Shown here piece by piece: positions 27,936 through 38,300 of a stretch of DNA of 64,000 nucleotides; the first letter of the stretch is position 1, and each line of letters starts with the position of its first letter. The notes under the pieces were generated by a model, which was given only the letters and a program-made list of their open reading frames with translations, was not told the DNA's origin and did no database searches. Made by a program: the position numbers and the translations under genes. The stretch is from Neisseria polysaccharea ATCC 43768 (GTDB taxonomy: Bacteria > Pseudomonadota > Gammaproteobacteria > Burkholderiales > Neisseriaceae), in NCBI GenBank assembly GCA_000176735.1, contig ADBE01000060.1, forward strand, positions 16,930-80,929, in the 5' to 3' direction.

Positions 27936-29684
27936 TTAACCGAACAACCAGTTTTCCAACAGGTTCCGGTCTGTGATATGTAAAAGTGCAGTATCAGCCT
28001 CCGTTGCCTGAACCGTCAAGACGGTTTGACGCAATATGCCGAAACGGAAGAAGTGGATATTGATTTTTGCCCCGACGGGGTATCGGGTCCATTGTGCGGC
28101 AAAGTCGGTGCAGGCATAACCGTCTAAAGCAATGATTTTGTCTTGCGGACACAGTGCCGCAGATTCCGCGCTGCTGCCGTTAAGGATATGCGTCAGGACG
28201 ATGTGGTCGGTGTTTTGTTTGAAACGTGCGCCGAAATCGCCTACCGGCGGAAAAGGGCAAATGTGTTCCGCATATCCACCGCCGTGTTGTCGGGGAAGTT
28301 GTAGGAAGGTCAGTCCCACGCCTGCGGTTGCCAGGCATTCGGCAAGCGGCAAATCTTCGGTACTGTATAACGCTTTTTGGAAAAAATCTTCCAAATCCAA
28401 GCCGGTTATTTCCTGACAGCGGATTTGCCAGTGTTTTTCCGGAATGCCCGCGCGCGTATCCGCCCACTCCCGATAGAGTTTGTCCATTACCGTATCGAGA
28501 GAATGTCTGCCGCCGCTTTTGTTCCGTATCAGCAAATCAAGGCACAATGCGGCAAGCGCGCCTTTTTGGTAGTAGCTGACGATGGCGTTGGGGCTGTTTT
28601 CATCCGGTTTGTAAAATTTGTTCCACACGGTAAAACTCGATTCCGCCAAGGTCTGCCTCAAACGGCCGCGGGTTTGTTGTACGCGCGTAATACCTTGTGC
28701 CAGCAGGTTTAAATAAGATTCGGGCGAGATGGTGCGGCTGCGTGCCAAAAACAAATCGTCGTAATAGGATGTAATGCCTTCGAATGCCCATAGTTGTTCG
28801 GTATAGTTTTCTTTGTCGAGGTCATAAGGGGCGAACGCGGCAGGTTTGATGGATTTGACGTTCCACGCGTGAAAATATTCGTGGGAGAAAAGTCCGAGCA
28901 ATGTGGTGTAGGCATCGTCGGCATCGGTCATCCTGTACGGCGGAAGGCTGTGGCGGTCGGCGAGCAGGGCGGTGCTGTCGGCGTGTTCCAAACCGCCGTA
29001 AATATGGTCGCCGACGTGGAGCAGGAACAAATATTTCTCAAATGGGGCAGGGGAGGAAAACATCGCCAGTTCTGTTTCGCAGATTTCTTTGATGTCCGAA
29101 ACCAGCTTGTTGCGGTCGAAATCGGGATATATGCCGCTTAAGGCAATCGTGTGCGGAATGCCTGCCGCCTCAAAATCTAAAAATTCAATCAAGCCCATCT
29201 CCACAGGTCGGTCAATCAATTCGGCATAAGATGCCGTCTGAAAGACAAACCTTCCTGTTTCCGGCAGCGTTGTGGCAATACGCCATTCGGGTGGAATGCC
29301 TGTCAATTCCAAGCGGTGCGGCAGCGTTTCCGTTCCTTCGACTTTCAAAAACAGGCACGATCCGTCAAAAAAACCGCGTTCTGTCGTCAGGAAAGAACCT
29401 CGAACCGACAAATCGAATGCATATACGGTGTAGCAGATTTGCCACTCGCCGCGTATGGAGGCGGCACGCCAACAGTTTTTTGCAATTTGGTCGAGTCGGA
29501 CGGGTATACCGTTGCAGGATGCATCGATAGATGTAATGTGGCGGGAAAAATCCCGAATCAGATAGCTGCCCGGAACCCAGTTTGGCAGGCTTATTTCTAT
29601 AGGAAAATCATTATCTTGTGTGAATGTCAGCAGGATGTGCCACTCATGGTCTAGAGGGGAGGGGGCAATTTCATAATTAATCAT
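27936..29684 (-). CDS. M61-family metallopeptidase with PDZ domain
   Basis: Glycyl-aminopeptidase-like protein of 582 residues. The N-terminal beta-rich domain is followed by the catalytic domain with the zinc motif HEYFHAWNVKSI and the downstream Glu in LWAFEGITSYYDD. The C-terminal third holds a PDZ-like domain (about 480-560). No signal peptide is evident, so it is probably cytoplasmic. The ATG is complementary to 29682-29684. It is divergent from ccoN across a 326-base AT-rich gap. The natural substrate is unknown. Confidence 0.88.
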   Translation of the reverse strand: MINYEIAPSPLDHEWHILLTFTQDNDFPIEISLPNWVPGSYLIRDFSRHITSIDASCNGIPVRLDQIAKNCWRAASIRGEWQICYTVYAFDLSVRGSFLTTERGFFDGSCLFLKVEGTETLPHRLELTGIPPEWRIATTLPETGRFVFQTASYAELIDRPVEMGLIEFLDFEAAGIPHTIALSGIYPDFDRNKLVSDIKEICETELAMFSSPAPFEKYLFLLHVGDHIYGGLEHADSTALLADRHSLPPYRMTDADDAYTTLLGLFSHEYFHAWNVKSIKPAAFAPYDLDKENYTEQLWAFEGITSYYDDLFLARSRTISPESYLNLLAQGITRVQQTRGRLRQTLAESSFTVWNKFYKPDENSPNAIVSYYQKGALAALCLDLLIRNKSGGRHSLDTVMDKLYREWADTRAGIPEKHWQIRCQEITGLDLEDFFQKALYSTEDLPLAECLATAGVGLTFLQLPRQHGGGYAEHICPFPPVGDFGARFKQNTDHIVLTHILNGSSAESAALCPQDKIIALDGYACTDFAAQWTRYPVGAKINIHFFRFGILRQTVLTVQATEADTALLHITDRNLLENWLFG

Positions 29685-30010
29685 GTCTATTAAATATATC
29701 GTTAAATATTATTGATAAAATGTCTTTAAAATGCAGCTTAATCTACATCAATAAAGTGTTACAAAAAAGGAGGCTTGAAAAACAAAGCAATGTCAAACTG
29801 GTTGCAATTTATTATAACAATATGATTTATATATAATAAAAAACAAATTAAGAAATAGGCACTCCGGCGGTGGGAATGTAATTCCGCTTGGCGTAATAAG
29901 GCAGATATGTTAAATTTAGAAAAAATTACGCTTGCCCAAGTTGTACCTTAAGAGGTCGCAAAGGTGGGTAGGATAAAAAATTTTTATTCCCATAATTCAT
30001 GGAGACTCTC
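29685..30010. other. Divergent control region between the M61 peptidase and ccoN
   Basis: AT-rich region. It contains an FNR-like half-matched palindrome (listed separately) and several TATAAT-like words near 29820-29840, but I cannot name one promoter with confidence. No reading frame or RNA gene is seen. Confidence 0.5.
29738..29751. promoter_or_regulatory. FNR-box-like sequence
   Basis: TTAAT-CTAC-ATCAA differs by one base from the FNR consensus TTGAT-N4-ATCAA. It lies 54 bases from the M61 start and about 260 bases from ccoN, so the peptidase gene would be the nearer target. Sequence match only. Confidence 0.3.
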
Positions 30011-31444
30011 ATGGACACACAAACTTACAACTACAAAGTGGTGCGCCAGTTCGCCATCATGACTGTAGTTTGGGGTATCGTGGGTATGTTGGTCGGCGTT
30101 ATCGTAGCTGCCCAACTGTTTGCTCCCGCCCTTGATTTATCGGACATCGGTCCTTGGTTTCACTTCGGTCGTCTGCGTCCGCTGCACACCAATGCGGTTA
30201 TTTTCGCATTCGGAGGCTGCGGCCTGATCGGCACATCATACTACGTTGTCCAACGTACTTGTAATACCCGCCTGTTTGGCGGCTGGCTGCCTGCATTTAC
30301 CTTTTGGGGCTGGCAGGCGGTAATCGTTGCCGCCGCTGTCAGCTTCCCTATGGGTTGGACTCAAGGTAAAGAATATGCCGAGCTCGAATGGCCGATCGAT
30401 ATCCTGATTACTTTGGTTTGGGTGGCATACGCCATCGTATTCTTCGGTACGATTGCCAAACGTAAAATCAAACATATCTATGTTGCCAACTGGTTCTATG
30501 GCGGCTTTATTTTGGCGGTCGCACTTTTGCATATCGTCAATAACATCAGCATCCCGGCAGGTTTGATGAAGTCGTATCCCGTCTATTCCGGTGCGATTGA
30601 TGCTATGGTTCAATGGTGGTACGGGCATAACGCCGTGGGCTTCTTCCTGACTGCCGGCTTCTTGGGTATGATGTACTATTTCGTACCCAAACAAGCAGGC
30701 CGCCCTGTTTATTCCTACCGCTTGTCTGTCGTTCACTTCTGGGCGTTGATTTTCACCTATATGTGGGCGGGTCCTCACCATCTTCACTACACTGCGCTGC
30801 CTGACTGGACGCAATCTTTGGGTATGGTTCTGTCCTTGATTCTGTTCGCACCCTCTTGGGGCGGTATGATTAACGGCATTATGACCTTGTCCGGCGCGTG
30901 GGACAAACTGCGTACTGACCCGATTCTGAAATTCCTGATTGTTTCCCTGTCCTTCTACGGTATGTCTACCTTTGAAGGTCCGATGATGTCAATTAAAACG
31001 GTCAACGCATTGAGCCACTATACAGACTGGACCGTTGCGCACGTTCATGCGGGTGCGTTGGGCTGGGTAGGCTTCGTAACCATCGGTTCTGTCTATTACA
31101 TGATTCCCCGCCTCTTCGGCAAAGAACAGATGCACAGCACCAAGCTGGTAGAAGCGCATTTTTGGATTGCGACCATCGGCGTGGTACTGTATATCGCCGC
31201 GATGTGGATTGCCGGTGTGATGCAGGGTTTGATGTGGGGTTCTTTGAACGATGACGGTACGCTGACCTACTCGTTTGTCGAATCCGTAAAACGCACTATG
31301 CCTTACTATATGATCCGTTTTGCAGGTGGTTTATTGTATCTGAGTGGTATGTGCATTATGGCGTACAACGTGTACCGCACAGCCATCGGTGGTAAAGCAG
31401 TCGATGCTGAAATCCCTGCGGTTCCCCAAACACAGCACCACTAA
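30011..31444 (+). CDS. ccoN: cbb3-type cytochrome c oxidase subunit I
   Basis: Catalytic haem-copper subunit of the high-affinity oxidase, which reduces oxygen at low tension. From the ATG at 30011 (ribosome site GGAG at 30001-30004) it has 477 residues; an ATG four codons earlier is less likely. About twelve membrane helices are seen. Haem and copper ligands lie in [51 protein letters not shown] and [18 protein letters not shown]. It is the first gene of ccoNOQP. Confidence 0.96.
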   Translation: MDTQTYNYKVVRQFAIMTVVWGIVGMLVGVIVAAQLFAPALDLSDIGPWFHFGRLRPLHTNAVIFAFGGCGLIGTSYYVVQRTCNTRLFGGWLPAFTFWGWQAVIVAAAVSFPMGWTQGKEYAELEWPIDILITLVWVAYAIVFFGTIAKRKIKHIYVANWFYGGFILAVALLHIVNNISIPAGLMKSYPVYSGAIDAMVQWWYGHNAVGFFLTAGFLGMMYYFVPKQAGRPVYSYRLSVVHFWALIFTYMWAGPHHLHYTALPDWTQSLGMVLSLILFAPSWGGMINGIMTLSGAWDKLRTDPILKFLIVSLSFYGMSTFEGPMMSIKTVNALSHYTDWTVAHVHAGALGWVGFVTIGSVYYMIPRLFGKEQMHSTKLVEAHFWIATIGVVLYIAAMWIAGVMQGLMWGSLNDDGTLTYSFVESVKRTMPYYMIRFAGGLLYLSGMCIMAYNVYRTAIGGKAVDAEIPAVPQTQHH

Positions 31445-31470
31445 AATACTAAGGAAGATAGGCTACCAAA

Positions 31471-32082
31471 ATGAAATTACAACAATTGGCCGAAGAAAAA
31501 ATCGGCATCCTGATTGTGTTTATCCTGCTTGTAGTCAGTGTCGGTCTGTTGATTGAAGTTGTGCCCTTAGCCTTTACTAAGGTGGCAACACAGCCGGCGC
31601 CGGGCGTGAAGCCTTACAATGCCTTGCAGGTTGCCGGACGCGATATTTACATCCGTGAGGGCTGTTACAACTGCCACTCGCAAATGATTCGTCCGTTCCG
31701 TGCGGAAACCGAGCGTTACGGTCATTACTCTGTTGCCGGAGAGTCGGTTTACGACCATCCTTTCCAATGGGGTTCCAAACGTACCGGTCCTGATTTGGCA
31801 CGTGTGGGTGGTCGCTATTCCGACGAATGGCACCGTATCCACCTGCTGAATCCCCGTGATGTCGTGCCTGAGTCCAATATGCCGGCATTCCCATGGCTTG
31901 CACGCAATAAAGTCGATGTCGATGCAACCGTTGCCAACATGAAGGCTTTGCGTAAAGTAGGTACTCCTTACAGTGATGAGGAAATTGCGAAAGCACCTGA
32001 GGCTTTGGCAAACAAATCCGAGCTGGATGCTGTAGTCGCCTATCTGCAAGGATTGGGTCTGGCTTTGAAAAACGTAAGGTAA
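31471..32082 (+). CDS. ccoO: cbb3-type cytochrome c oxidase subunit II
   Basis: Membrane-anchored monohaem cytochrome c that passes electrons to CcoN. The protein has 203 residues with an N-terminal anchor (about 11-32) and a single haem motif CYNCH followed by [18 protein letters not shown], the CcoO signature. Axial Met lies in [11 protein letters not shown]. It is 26 bases after ccoN and 4 bases before ccoQ. Confidence 0.96.
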   Translation: MKLQQLAEEKIGILIVFILLVVSVGLLIEVVPLAFTKVATQPAPGVKPYNALQVAGRDIYIREGCYNCHSQMIRPFRAETERYGHYSVAGESVYDHPFQWGSKRTGPDLARVGGRYSDEWHRIHLLNPRDVVPESNMPAFPWLARNKVDVDATVANMKALRKVGTPYSDEEIAKAPEALANKSELDAVVAYLQGLGLALKNVR

Positions 32083-32086
32083 CATC

Positions 32087-32257
32087 ATGGATATTAACGG
32101 TATTCGCGCTCTTTTCACGGTATGGATCTTTATCTGTTTCCTGTTGGTACTCTATATCGTCTTCAACAGGCGGAATAAGAAAAATTACGATGATGCCGCA
32201 AACAGCATTTTTGATGAAAACCAAGATGCGCAAGATAAGAAAAGCGAAAACCGTTAA
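32087..32257 (+). CDS. ccoQ: cbb3-type oxidase small subunit CcoQ
   Basis: A small protein of 56 residues. It begins MDINGIRALFTVWIFICFLL, a single membrane helix, followed by a charged tail (NRRNKKNYDDAANSIF). Length, topology and the position between ccoO and ccoP identify it as the Q subunit, which stabilises the oxidase. ATG at 32087 lies 4 bases after the ccoO stop. Confidence 0.9.
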   Translation: MDINGIRALFTVWIFICFLLVLYIVFNRRNKKNYDDAANSIFDENQDAQDKKSENR

Positions 32258-32280
32258 TATTGTGATAACGGAGCAAAACA

Positions 32281-33612
32281 ATGAACACAACATCCCAATT
32301 TACCAGTAACTTCTGGAATATATATATTGCAGTTATTGTCTTACTGAGCTTTATCGCTTTGGCTTGGCTGCTGCTGTCTCAAAATGTTGTCAAACGTCCG
32401 AAGAAGGGCGAAGAAGTACAAACTACGGGTCACGAGTGGGACGGCATTGCCGAATACGACAACCCGCTGCCGCGCTGGTGGTTTTGGCTGTATGTTTTGA
32501 CATGGCTGTTTGGTATCGGTTATCTGGTTATGTATCCGGGTGTCGGCGACTACAAAGGCCTGCTGAAATGGACTAGCCACAACCAATATGAAAAAGAGGT
32601 CAAAAAAGCCGATGAGCAATACGGTAAACTGTATGCCAAGTTTGCGGATATGCCGATTGAAAAAGTGGCAAAAGATCCACAGGCCAAGCAAATCGCCCAA
32701 AACCTGTTCAATACCTACTGTATCCAGTGTCACGGCTCTGATGCCAAAGGTTCTAAAGGTTTTCCGAATCTGACCGACAGCGATTGGTTGTGGGGCGGCG
32801 ATCCCGATAAAATCCACGAGACCATTGAAAAAGGCCGTGTTGCTACCATGCCTGCATGGGGTCCTGCTTTGGGTGAGGAAGGCGTAAAAGACGTTGCGCA
32901 TTATGTGATGTCTCTTTCAAAACCCAAAGGCCAGTATGATGAGGAACGTGCCGCACGCGGACAAGCCTTGTTCAGCGGTCCGCCTGCCAACTGTTTCACT
33001 TGCCACGGCGATAAGGGACAAGGTATCCAAGGTTTGGGTCCGAACCTGACTGATGACGTGTGGTTGTGGGGCGGTACGCAAAAATCCATTATTGAAACCA
33101 TTACCAACGGCCGCAGCAGCCAAATGCCTGCGTGGGGACATTTCTTGGATAAAGACAAACTGCATATCATGACTGCTTATGTATGGGGTCTTTCCAATAA
33201 AGACGGTAAAGCTCCGGTGAAAAAAGCCGAGCCTGCACCGACTCCTGCACCGGCGGCAGAACCCGCAGCATCTGCTCCTGCAGAAGCAGTACAAGCCGCT
33301 TCTGAAGCCAAACCTGCCGCAGCAGAACCTAAAGCCGAGGAAAAAGCCGCACCTGCTGCCAAAGTGGACGGCAAACAGGTTTATGAAACCGTTTGTGCCG
33401 CCTGCCATGGCAATGCGATTCCGGGGATTCCCCACGTCGGCACGAAAGCCGATTGGGCCGACCGCATCAAAAAAGGTAAAGACACATTGCACAAACACGC
33501 GATCGAAGGTTTCAATACGATGCCCGCAAAAGGCGGTCGCGGCGATTTGAGCGATGATGAGGTCAAAGCTGCGGTTGACTATATGGTCAACCAGTCTGGC
33601 GGTAAGTTCTAA
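32281..33612 (+). CDS. ccoP: cbb3-type oxidase subunit III, tri-haem form
   Basis: Cytochrome c subunit that receives electrons for the oxidase. The protein has 443 residues, longer than the usual two-haem CcoP. It has two N-terminal membrane helices (about 12-33 and 64-86), then three haem motifs: CIQCH (147-151), CFTCH (238-242) and CAACH (372-376). An Ala/Pro/Glu-rich linker (311-362) joins the third domain, which resembles cytochrome c5 (NTMPAKGGRGDLSDDEV). The third haem domain is reported for gonococci and commensals and lost by a stop codon in N. meningitidis. It may let the oxidase feed electrons to the nitrite reductase AniA. Confidence 0.96.
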   Translation: MNTTSQFTSNFWNIYIAVIVLLSFIALAWLLLSQNVVKRPKKGEEVQTTGHEWDGIAEYDNPLPRWWFWLYVLTWLFGIGYLVMYPGVGDYKGLLKWTSHNQYEKEVKKADEQYGKLYAKFADMPIEKVAKDPQAKQIAQNLFNTYCIQCHGSDAKGSKGFPNLTDSDWLWGGDPDKIHETIEKGRVATMPAWGPALGEEGVKDVAHYVMSLSKPKGQYDEERAARGQALFSGPPANCFTCHGDKGQGIQGLGPNLTDDVWLWGGTQKSIIETITNGRSSQMPAWGHFLDKDKLHIMTAYVWGLSNKDGKAPVKKAEPAPTPAPAAEPAASAPAEAVQAASEAKPAAAEPKAEEKAAPAAKVDGKQVYETVCAACHGNAIPGIPHVGTKADWADRIKKGKDTLHKHAIEGFNTMPAKGGRGDLSDDEVKAAVDYMVNQSGGKF

Positions 33613-33641
33613 TCTCTGTTTCCCGACTTTGTCAGATCTAG

Positions 33642-33673
33642 AAATCCGGATTCATATCGAATCCGGATTTTTT
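33642..33673 (+). terminator. Terminator of ccoNOQP
   Basis: AAATCCGGATT and AATCCGGATTT form a perfect 11-base stem with a 7-base loop, followed by T residues. Confidence 0.88.
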
Positions 33674-33702
33674 ATTTTGAATGGAAATCCTGTTTTTGAT
33701 TT

Positions 33703-33744
33703 ATGCCGTCTGAAAGTGGGGATTTTGATGCTTTCAGACGGTAT
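33703..33744. terminator. Inverted DUS pair downstream of ccoP
   Basis: ATGCCGTCTGAAAG pairs with CTTTCAGACGGTAT with one G-T pair. It is a second hairpin behind the ccoNOQP terminator. The right copy is a one-base variant of the DUS. Confidence 0.45.
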
Positions 33745-33877
33745 ATGGATTTGTTTCTTCAAAATTGAATCTTTTTTCATATGTTGCAAAAAATATTGAT
33801 TTTAGTCATAAAGAATTAGTCTTTATTGTTTATAATCGCGCATCATCACGATAGCCCTAATTTCAAAAGGACGATTA

Positions 33878-35287
33878 ATGGATACACAAATCAAAACTGA
33901 AGCCGGTCAGCAGAATAACCGGCGTTATCTGACCGTTTGGAGGTGGCATTTTTATGCCGGTTTGCTGGTTATGCCCTTTCTTACCCTGCTTGCCGTTACG
34001 GGTTTGGGTATGCTGTTGTTTGCCAATATTACCGGCAAGGAGGGTGAGCGGATTCATGTTGTGTCGCAGGCAACGGTACAACCTCTGTCTGTTCAGGCGG
34101 AAGCGGCACGCAGTGCCGTTAATCCGGAGACTTCGTCCGTCGTCCAATATATTGCACCGCGTGCCGATGATATGGTTGCCGTGTTCCGTGTCAACAATGA
34201 GGGCAAGGCAACGATGGTTGCGGTCGATCCTTATACGGCACAAGTAGTCAACACCATGCCGCGCAATCAGGGTTGGTATCACACGATGGATGAAATCCAC
34301 AGCGATATGATGCTCGGCGCGGCAGGCGATTATCTTTTGGAAACGGCGGCTTCACTGACCATTATTATGGTTGTCAGCGGCTTGTACCTTTGGTGGGTGA
34401 AACGGCGCGGCATCAAGGCGATGCTGCTGCCGCCAAAAGGCAGGGCGCGTTCTTGGTGGCGGAATCTGCACGGCGCGTTTGGAACTTGGGTGTCGTTGAT
34501 TTTACTGTTGTTCTGCCTGTCGGGTATTGCTTGGGCAGGTATTTGGGGCGGCAAGTTCGTGCAGGCTTGGAGTCAGTTCCCGGCAGGCAAATGGGGTGTC
34601 GAACCGAACCCTGTTTCAGTCGTGCCGACCCATGGCGAGGTATTGAACGACGGCAAGGTTAAGGAAGTGCCGTGGATTTTGGAGCTTACGCCTATGCCTG
34701 TTTCAGGGACGACTGTGGGCAAAGACGGCATTAACCCCGACGAGCCGATGACATTGGAAACCGTCGACCGTTTCGCGCGGGAAATCGGTTTCAAAGGGCG
34801 TTATCAGCTGAATTTGCCCAAAGGCGAGGACGGCGTATGGACTTTGTCGCAAGACTCTATGAGTTACGATATGATTAGTCCGTTTGCCGACCGTACGGTG
34901 CATATCGACCAGTACAGCGGCAAGATTCTTGCCGACATCCGTTTCGACGATTACAACCCGTTCGGTAAATTCATGGCGGCAAGCATTGCGCTGCATATGG
35001 GTACTCTGGGCTGGTGGAGCGTGTTGGCAAACGTCTTGTTCTGCCTTGCCGTGATTTTTATCGGCATCAGCGGCTGCGTGATGTGGTGGAAACGCCGTCC
35101 GTCCGGCGCGGTGGGCATTGTTCCTCCGGCGCAAAAAATCAAACTGCCTGTCTGGTGGGCAATGGCGGTGCCGCTGCTGCTGATTGCATTGCTTTTCCCG
35201 ACCGCGTTGCTTGCCATTGCCGTGATTTGGCTGCTGGATACCTTGCTGCTGTCGCGGATTCCTGTTTTGAGGAGATGGTTTAAATGA
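33878..35287 (+). CDS. PepSY-domain transmembrane protein
   Basis: Inner membrane protein of 469 residues. It has an N-terminal helix (WRWHFYAGLLVMPFLTLLAV), a first periplasmic PepSY-like domain, a helix pair around 150-215 with WWRNLHGAFGTWVSLILLLF, a second PepSY region (MTLETVDRFAREIGFKGRYQ) and two or three C-terminal helices. This is the layout of the PepSY-TM (PiuB-like) family, some members of which are linked to iron uptake. CAAAAGGACG precedes the ATG. It is a single gene; its function is not established. Confidence 0.82.
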   Translation: MDTQIKTEAGQQNNRRYLTVWRWHFYAGLLVMPFLTLLAVTGLGMLLFANITGKEGERIHVVSQATVQPLSVQAEAARSAVNPETSSVVQYIAPRADDMVAVFRVNNEGKATMVAVDPYTAQVVNTMPRNQGWYHTMDEIHSDMMLGAAGDYLLETAASLTIIMVVSGLYLWWVKRRGIKAMLLPPKGRARSWWRNLHGAFGTWVSLILLLFCLSGIAWAGIWGGKFVQAWSQFPAGKWGVEPNPVSVVPTHGEVLNDGKVKEVPWILELTPMPVSGTTVGKDGINPDEPMTLETVDRFAREIGFKGRYQLNLPKGEDGVWTLSQDSMSYDMISPFADRTVHIDQYSGKILADIRFDDYNPFGKFMAASIALHMGTLGWWSVLANVLFCLAVIFIGISGCVMWWKRRPSGAVGIVPPAQKIKLPVWWAMAVPLLLIALLFPTALLAIAVIWLLDTLLLSRIPVLRRWFK

Positions 35288-35291
35288 CCCG

Positions 35292-35322
35292 ATGCCGTCT
35301 GAAGCGTTCAGACGGCATTTTG
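35292..35322 (+). terminator. DUS hairpin terminator before recC
   Basis: ATGCCGTCTGAA and TTCAGACGGCAT form a perfect 12-base stem with a GCG loop, followed by TTTGTTT. Confidence 0.7.
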
Positions 35323-35387
35323 TTTGAAGGCGGACGGGGAAAGGCTATATAATCCCGAATACTTGACCACAGCTTCTGTTTGAAATC

Positions 35388-38300
35388 ATGTTTTATCTGT
35401 ATCAATCCAACCGTCTTGAAACGCTGGCGGCACTGTTTGCCCACATTCAAAAATTCAAACCGCTGAAATCGGTTTTACAGCCCGAACAGATTATTGTGCA
35501 GAGTCAGGGGATGCGCCGCTACCTCAACACCTGCCTCGCCCGCGATTTGGGCGTGGCGGCGAATTTGGCGTTCAGCCTGCCCGCCGGCCTGACGTGGAAG
35601 CTGATGAAAAAACTGATTCCCGGTATTCCGGAACTCAGCCCGTTTGCCCCCGAAGTCATGCGCTGGCGGCTGTTGGATTTGTTCCGCAGCGCAGAGTTTC
35701 AAAACGGAGCGGAGTTTGAAGACGTAAGGCGTGTGCTGCAAAACTATTTGGGCAGCGGCGAATCGGCAGATTATCAGCTTGCGGGACAGCTTGCGGACAT
35801 ATTCGACCAATACCTTGTCTATCGTCCGCAGTGGATAGACGCTTGGCAGCAGGGCAGGATACTCGGTTTGGGCGACGACGAAATCTGGCAGTCTAAACTG
35901 TGGCGCTATCTCGATGACGGCAGGCAGAGCGCGCCGCACCGTGTCGCGTTGTGGGAAAAACTGCTTGCCGCGTTGGACAAGGATAAGCTGCCCGAGCGTT
36001 ATTTCGTGTTCGGCATTTCCACGATGGCGCCGATGTATTTGCAACTTTTGCACAAGCTGTCCGAACATTGCGACGTGTTCGTGTTCGCACTCAATCCGAG
36101 CGGGATGCATTGGGGCAATGTCATCGAGGCGGCGCAAATCCTCAAAGGTGGCGGCGATCCCGATTTAACTCAGACAGGGCATCCGCTGCTCGCCTCATTG
36201 GGCAAGCAGGGGCGGGACTTTTTCGACTTTTTGAACGAAATGGAAATAGAAGAAGAAACGCCGGTATTTGAAGAAGGCGGGCGCGATACGCTTTTGCACG
36301 CCCTGCAAACCGATATTCAAAACCTGAAAATGCCGTCTGAAACGGCGGGAAGCGTCAACACGGGCGACGGCTCGATACGCATCGTATCGGCACACAGCCC
36401 TTTGCGCGAATTGCAGATACTCAAAGACAAACTGTTGAAAATTCTGCATGAACATCCCGATTGGCAGCCGCACTACATCGCCGTATTAACCCCGAATATC
36501 GAATCCTATACGCCTTTTATCGAAGCCGTGTTCGGACAGGCGCAGCCCGGTGCGCAGGCATTGCCGTATTCCGTGTCAGACGTGAAAATCAGCCGCCGAC
36601 AACCGCTGTTTCATGCTTTGTCATGCCTGTTCGACTTGTTGGAAAGCCGATTTGAAGTCGACAAAGTGCTTGTGCTTTTAGAAACCGCGCCCGTGTTGCG
36701 CCGTTTCGGACTGACTGAGGACGATTTACCGCTTTTGCACGACATGGTTGCCGATTTGAACGTTCACTGGGGTTTGGACGGAGAAATGCGCGGCGGCACG
36801 GATCAGCTGTTCACCTGGAAGCAGGCGGTAGAACGCATGATATTGGGCTGGATGCTGCCCGAAGGCGGCAATCCGATGTGGCAGGATGTCAGTGCGTGGT
36901 ATGCCGACGTGAATCAAACCGTCATGTTTGGACGTTTTGCCGCCTTTATCGAGTCCCTGACGGATATTGTACGGATATGGCGGCAACCTGCGACGGTCGG
37001 CGAATGGGTGGCGCGTTGCCGGGATTTGCTTGAAATATTGTTCCAAACCGGGGCCGATGACCAAAAGGCAGTCCAAAACCTCGAAAACGAATGGGTCAAA
37101 TGGCAGGAAGAGAGTACTCTGGCTGGGTTCATCGGACAGTTGCCGCAACAAACCGTCATCCGCCACATCCGCCGCTTCCTCGACAGCGAAAGTGAGGCAG
37201 GCTTTTTACGCGGCGGCATCACTTTTTGCAGTATGGTGCCGATGCGCAGCCTGCCGTTCAAAGTCATCTGCCTGTTGGGTTTGAACGACGGAGATTTTCC
37301 CCGCAATACCAAAGCCGCCGTATTCGACCTGATTGCCAAACATCCCGCCAAAGGCGACCGAGCCCGTCGCGATGACGACCGCTACCTGTTCCTTGAAGCT
37401 CTCATCAGCGCGCGCGAAATCCTGTATTTGTCCTACATCGGGCGCGACATCCGCAAAGACGAAGAGCTTGCCCCGTCTTCGCTGTTGGGCGAACTCATCG
37501 ATACCGTTGCCGCCATGACCGGCACAAACAGCCGCCAACTTGCACAAAATTGGATAGAACAGCATCCGCTGCAAGCCTTCTCGCGCCGATATTTCCAAGA
37601 AGGCGGACGTTCAGACGGCATATTCGGCACGCGTACCGACTACGCCGCCGCGCTCGGACAAACGCCCGAACCGCCACAACCCTTTTTCGACCAATCCGTA
37701 GAAAACGCCGAACCTGTTGCCGAAATCGGACAGGACGAATTTATCCGCTTCTGGCGCAACCCCGTCAAAGTATGGCTTCAGCAGCAGCTTGCGTGGAGTG
37801 AACCCCATATCGGCGAAGCCTGGGAGCCTGCCGAACCCTTCGAGCCGCAACACGCCGATCAAATCGCCGAAACCTACATCGAAGCACGGCGCGAAGGACG
37901 GGATTTTGCCCAAACCGCCGCCCGCATCGTTGCGGAAAGCCTGCTGCCGTCGGGAGAGTTGGGCAGACTTTGGCAGCAGGACTTCCAAACCGCCGCCAAA
38001 CAAATCGACACGGCGGTTTTAAACAGCCCAAAACTGCCACCGCTTTCATACGCCATACCGTCGGACGGGCAAATCCTGAAAGGCAGTTTGAGCAATTTAT
38101 ACCAATGCGGACAAGTGTTTTACGCCTATGGCAAACCCAATGCGCCGCAACGTGTGGCTTTTCTTCTGGAACACCTGATATTTTGCGCCGTTATGCCGTC
38201 TGAAGCCGAAACGCGGCAAACCTTTATCGTCCAATCCGGAGAAACCGAAATATTGGCGGAAATCGCGCAAGACAGGGCATTGCAGCTATTGTCGGAATGG

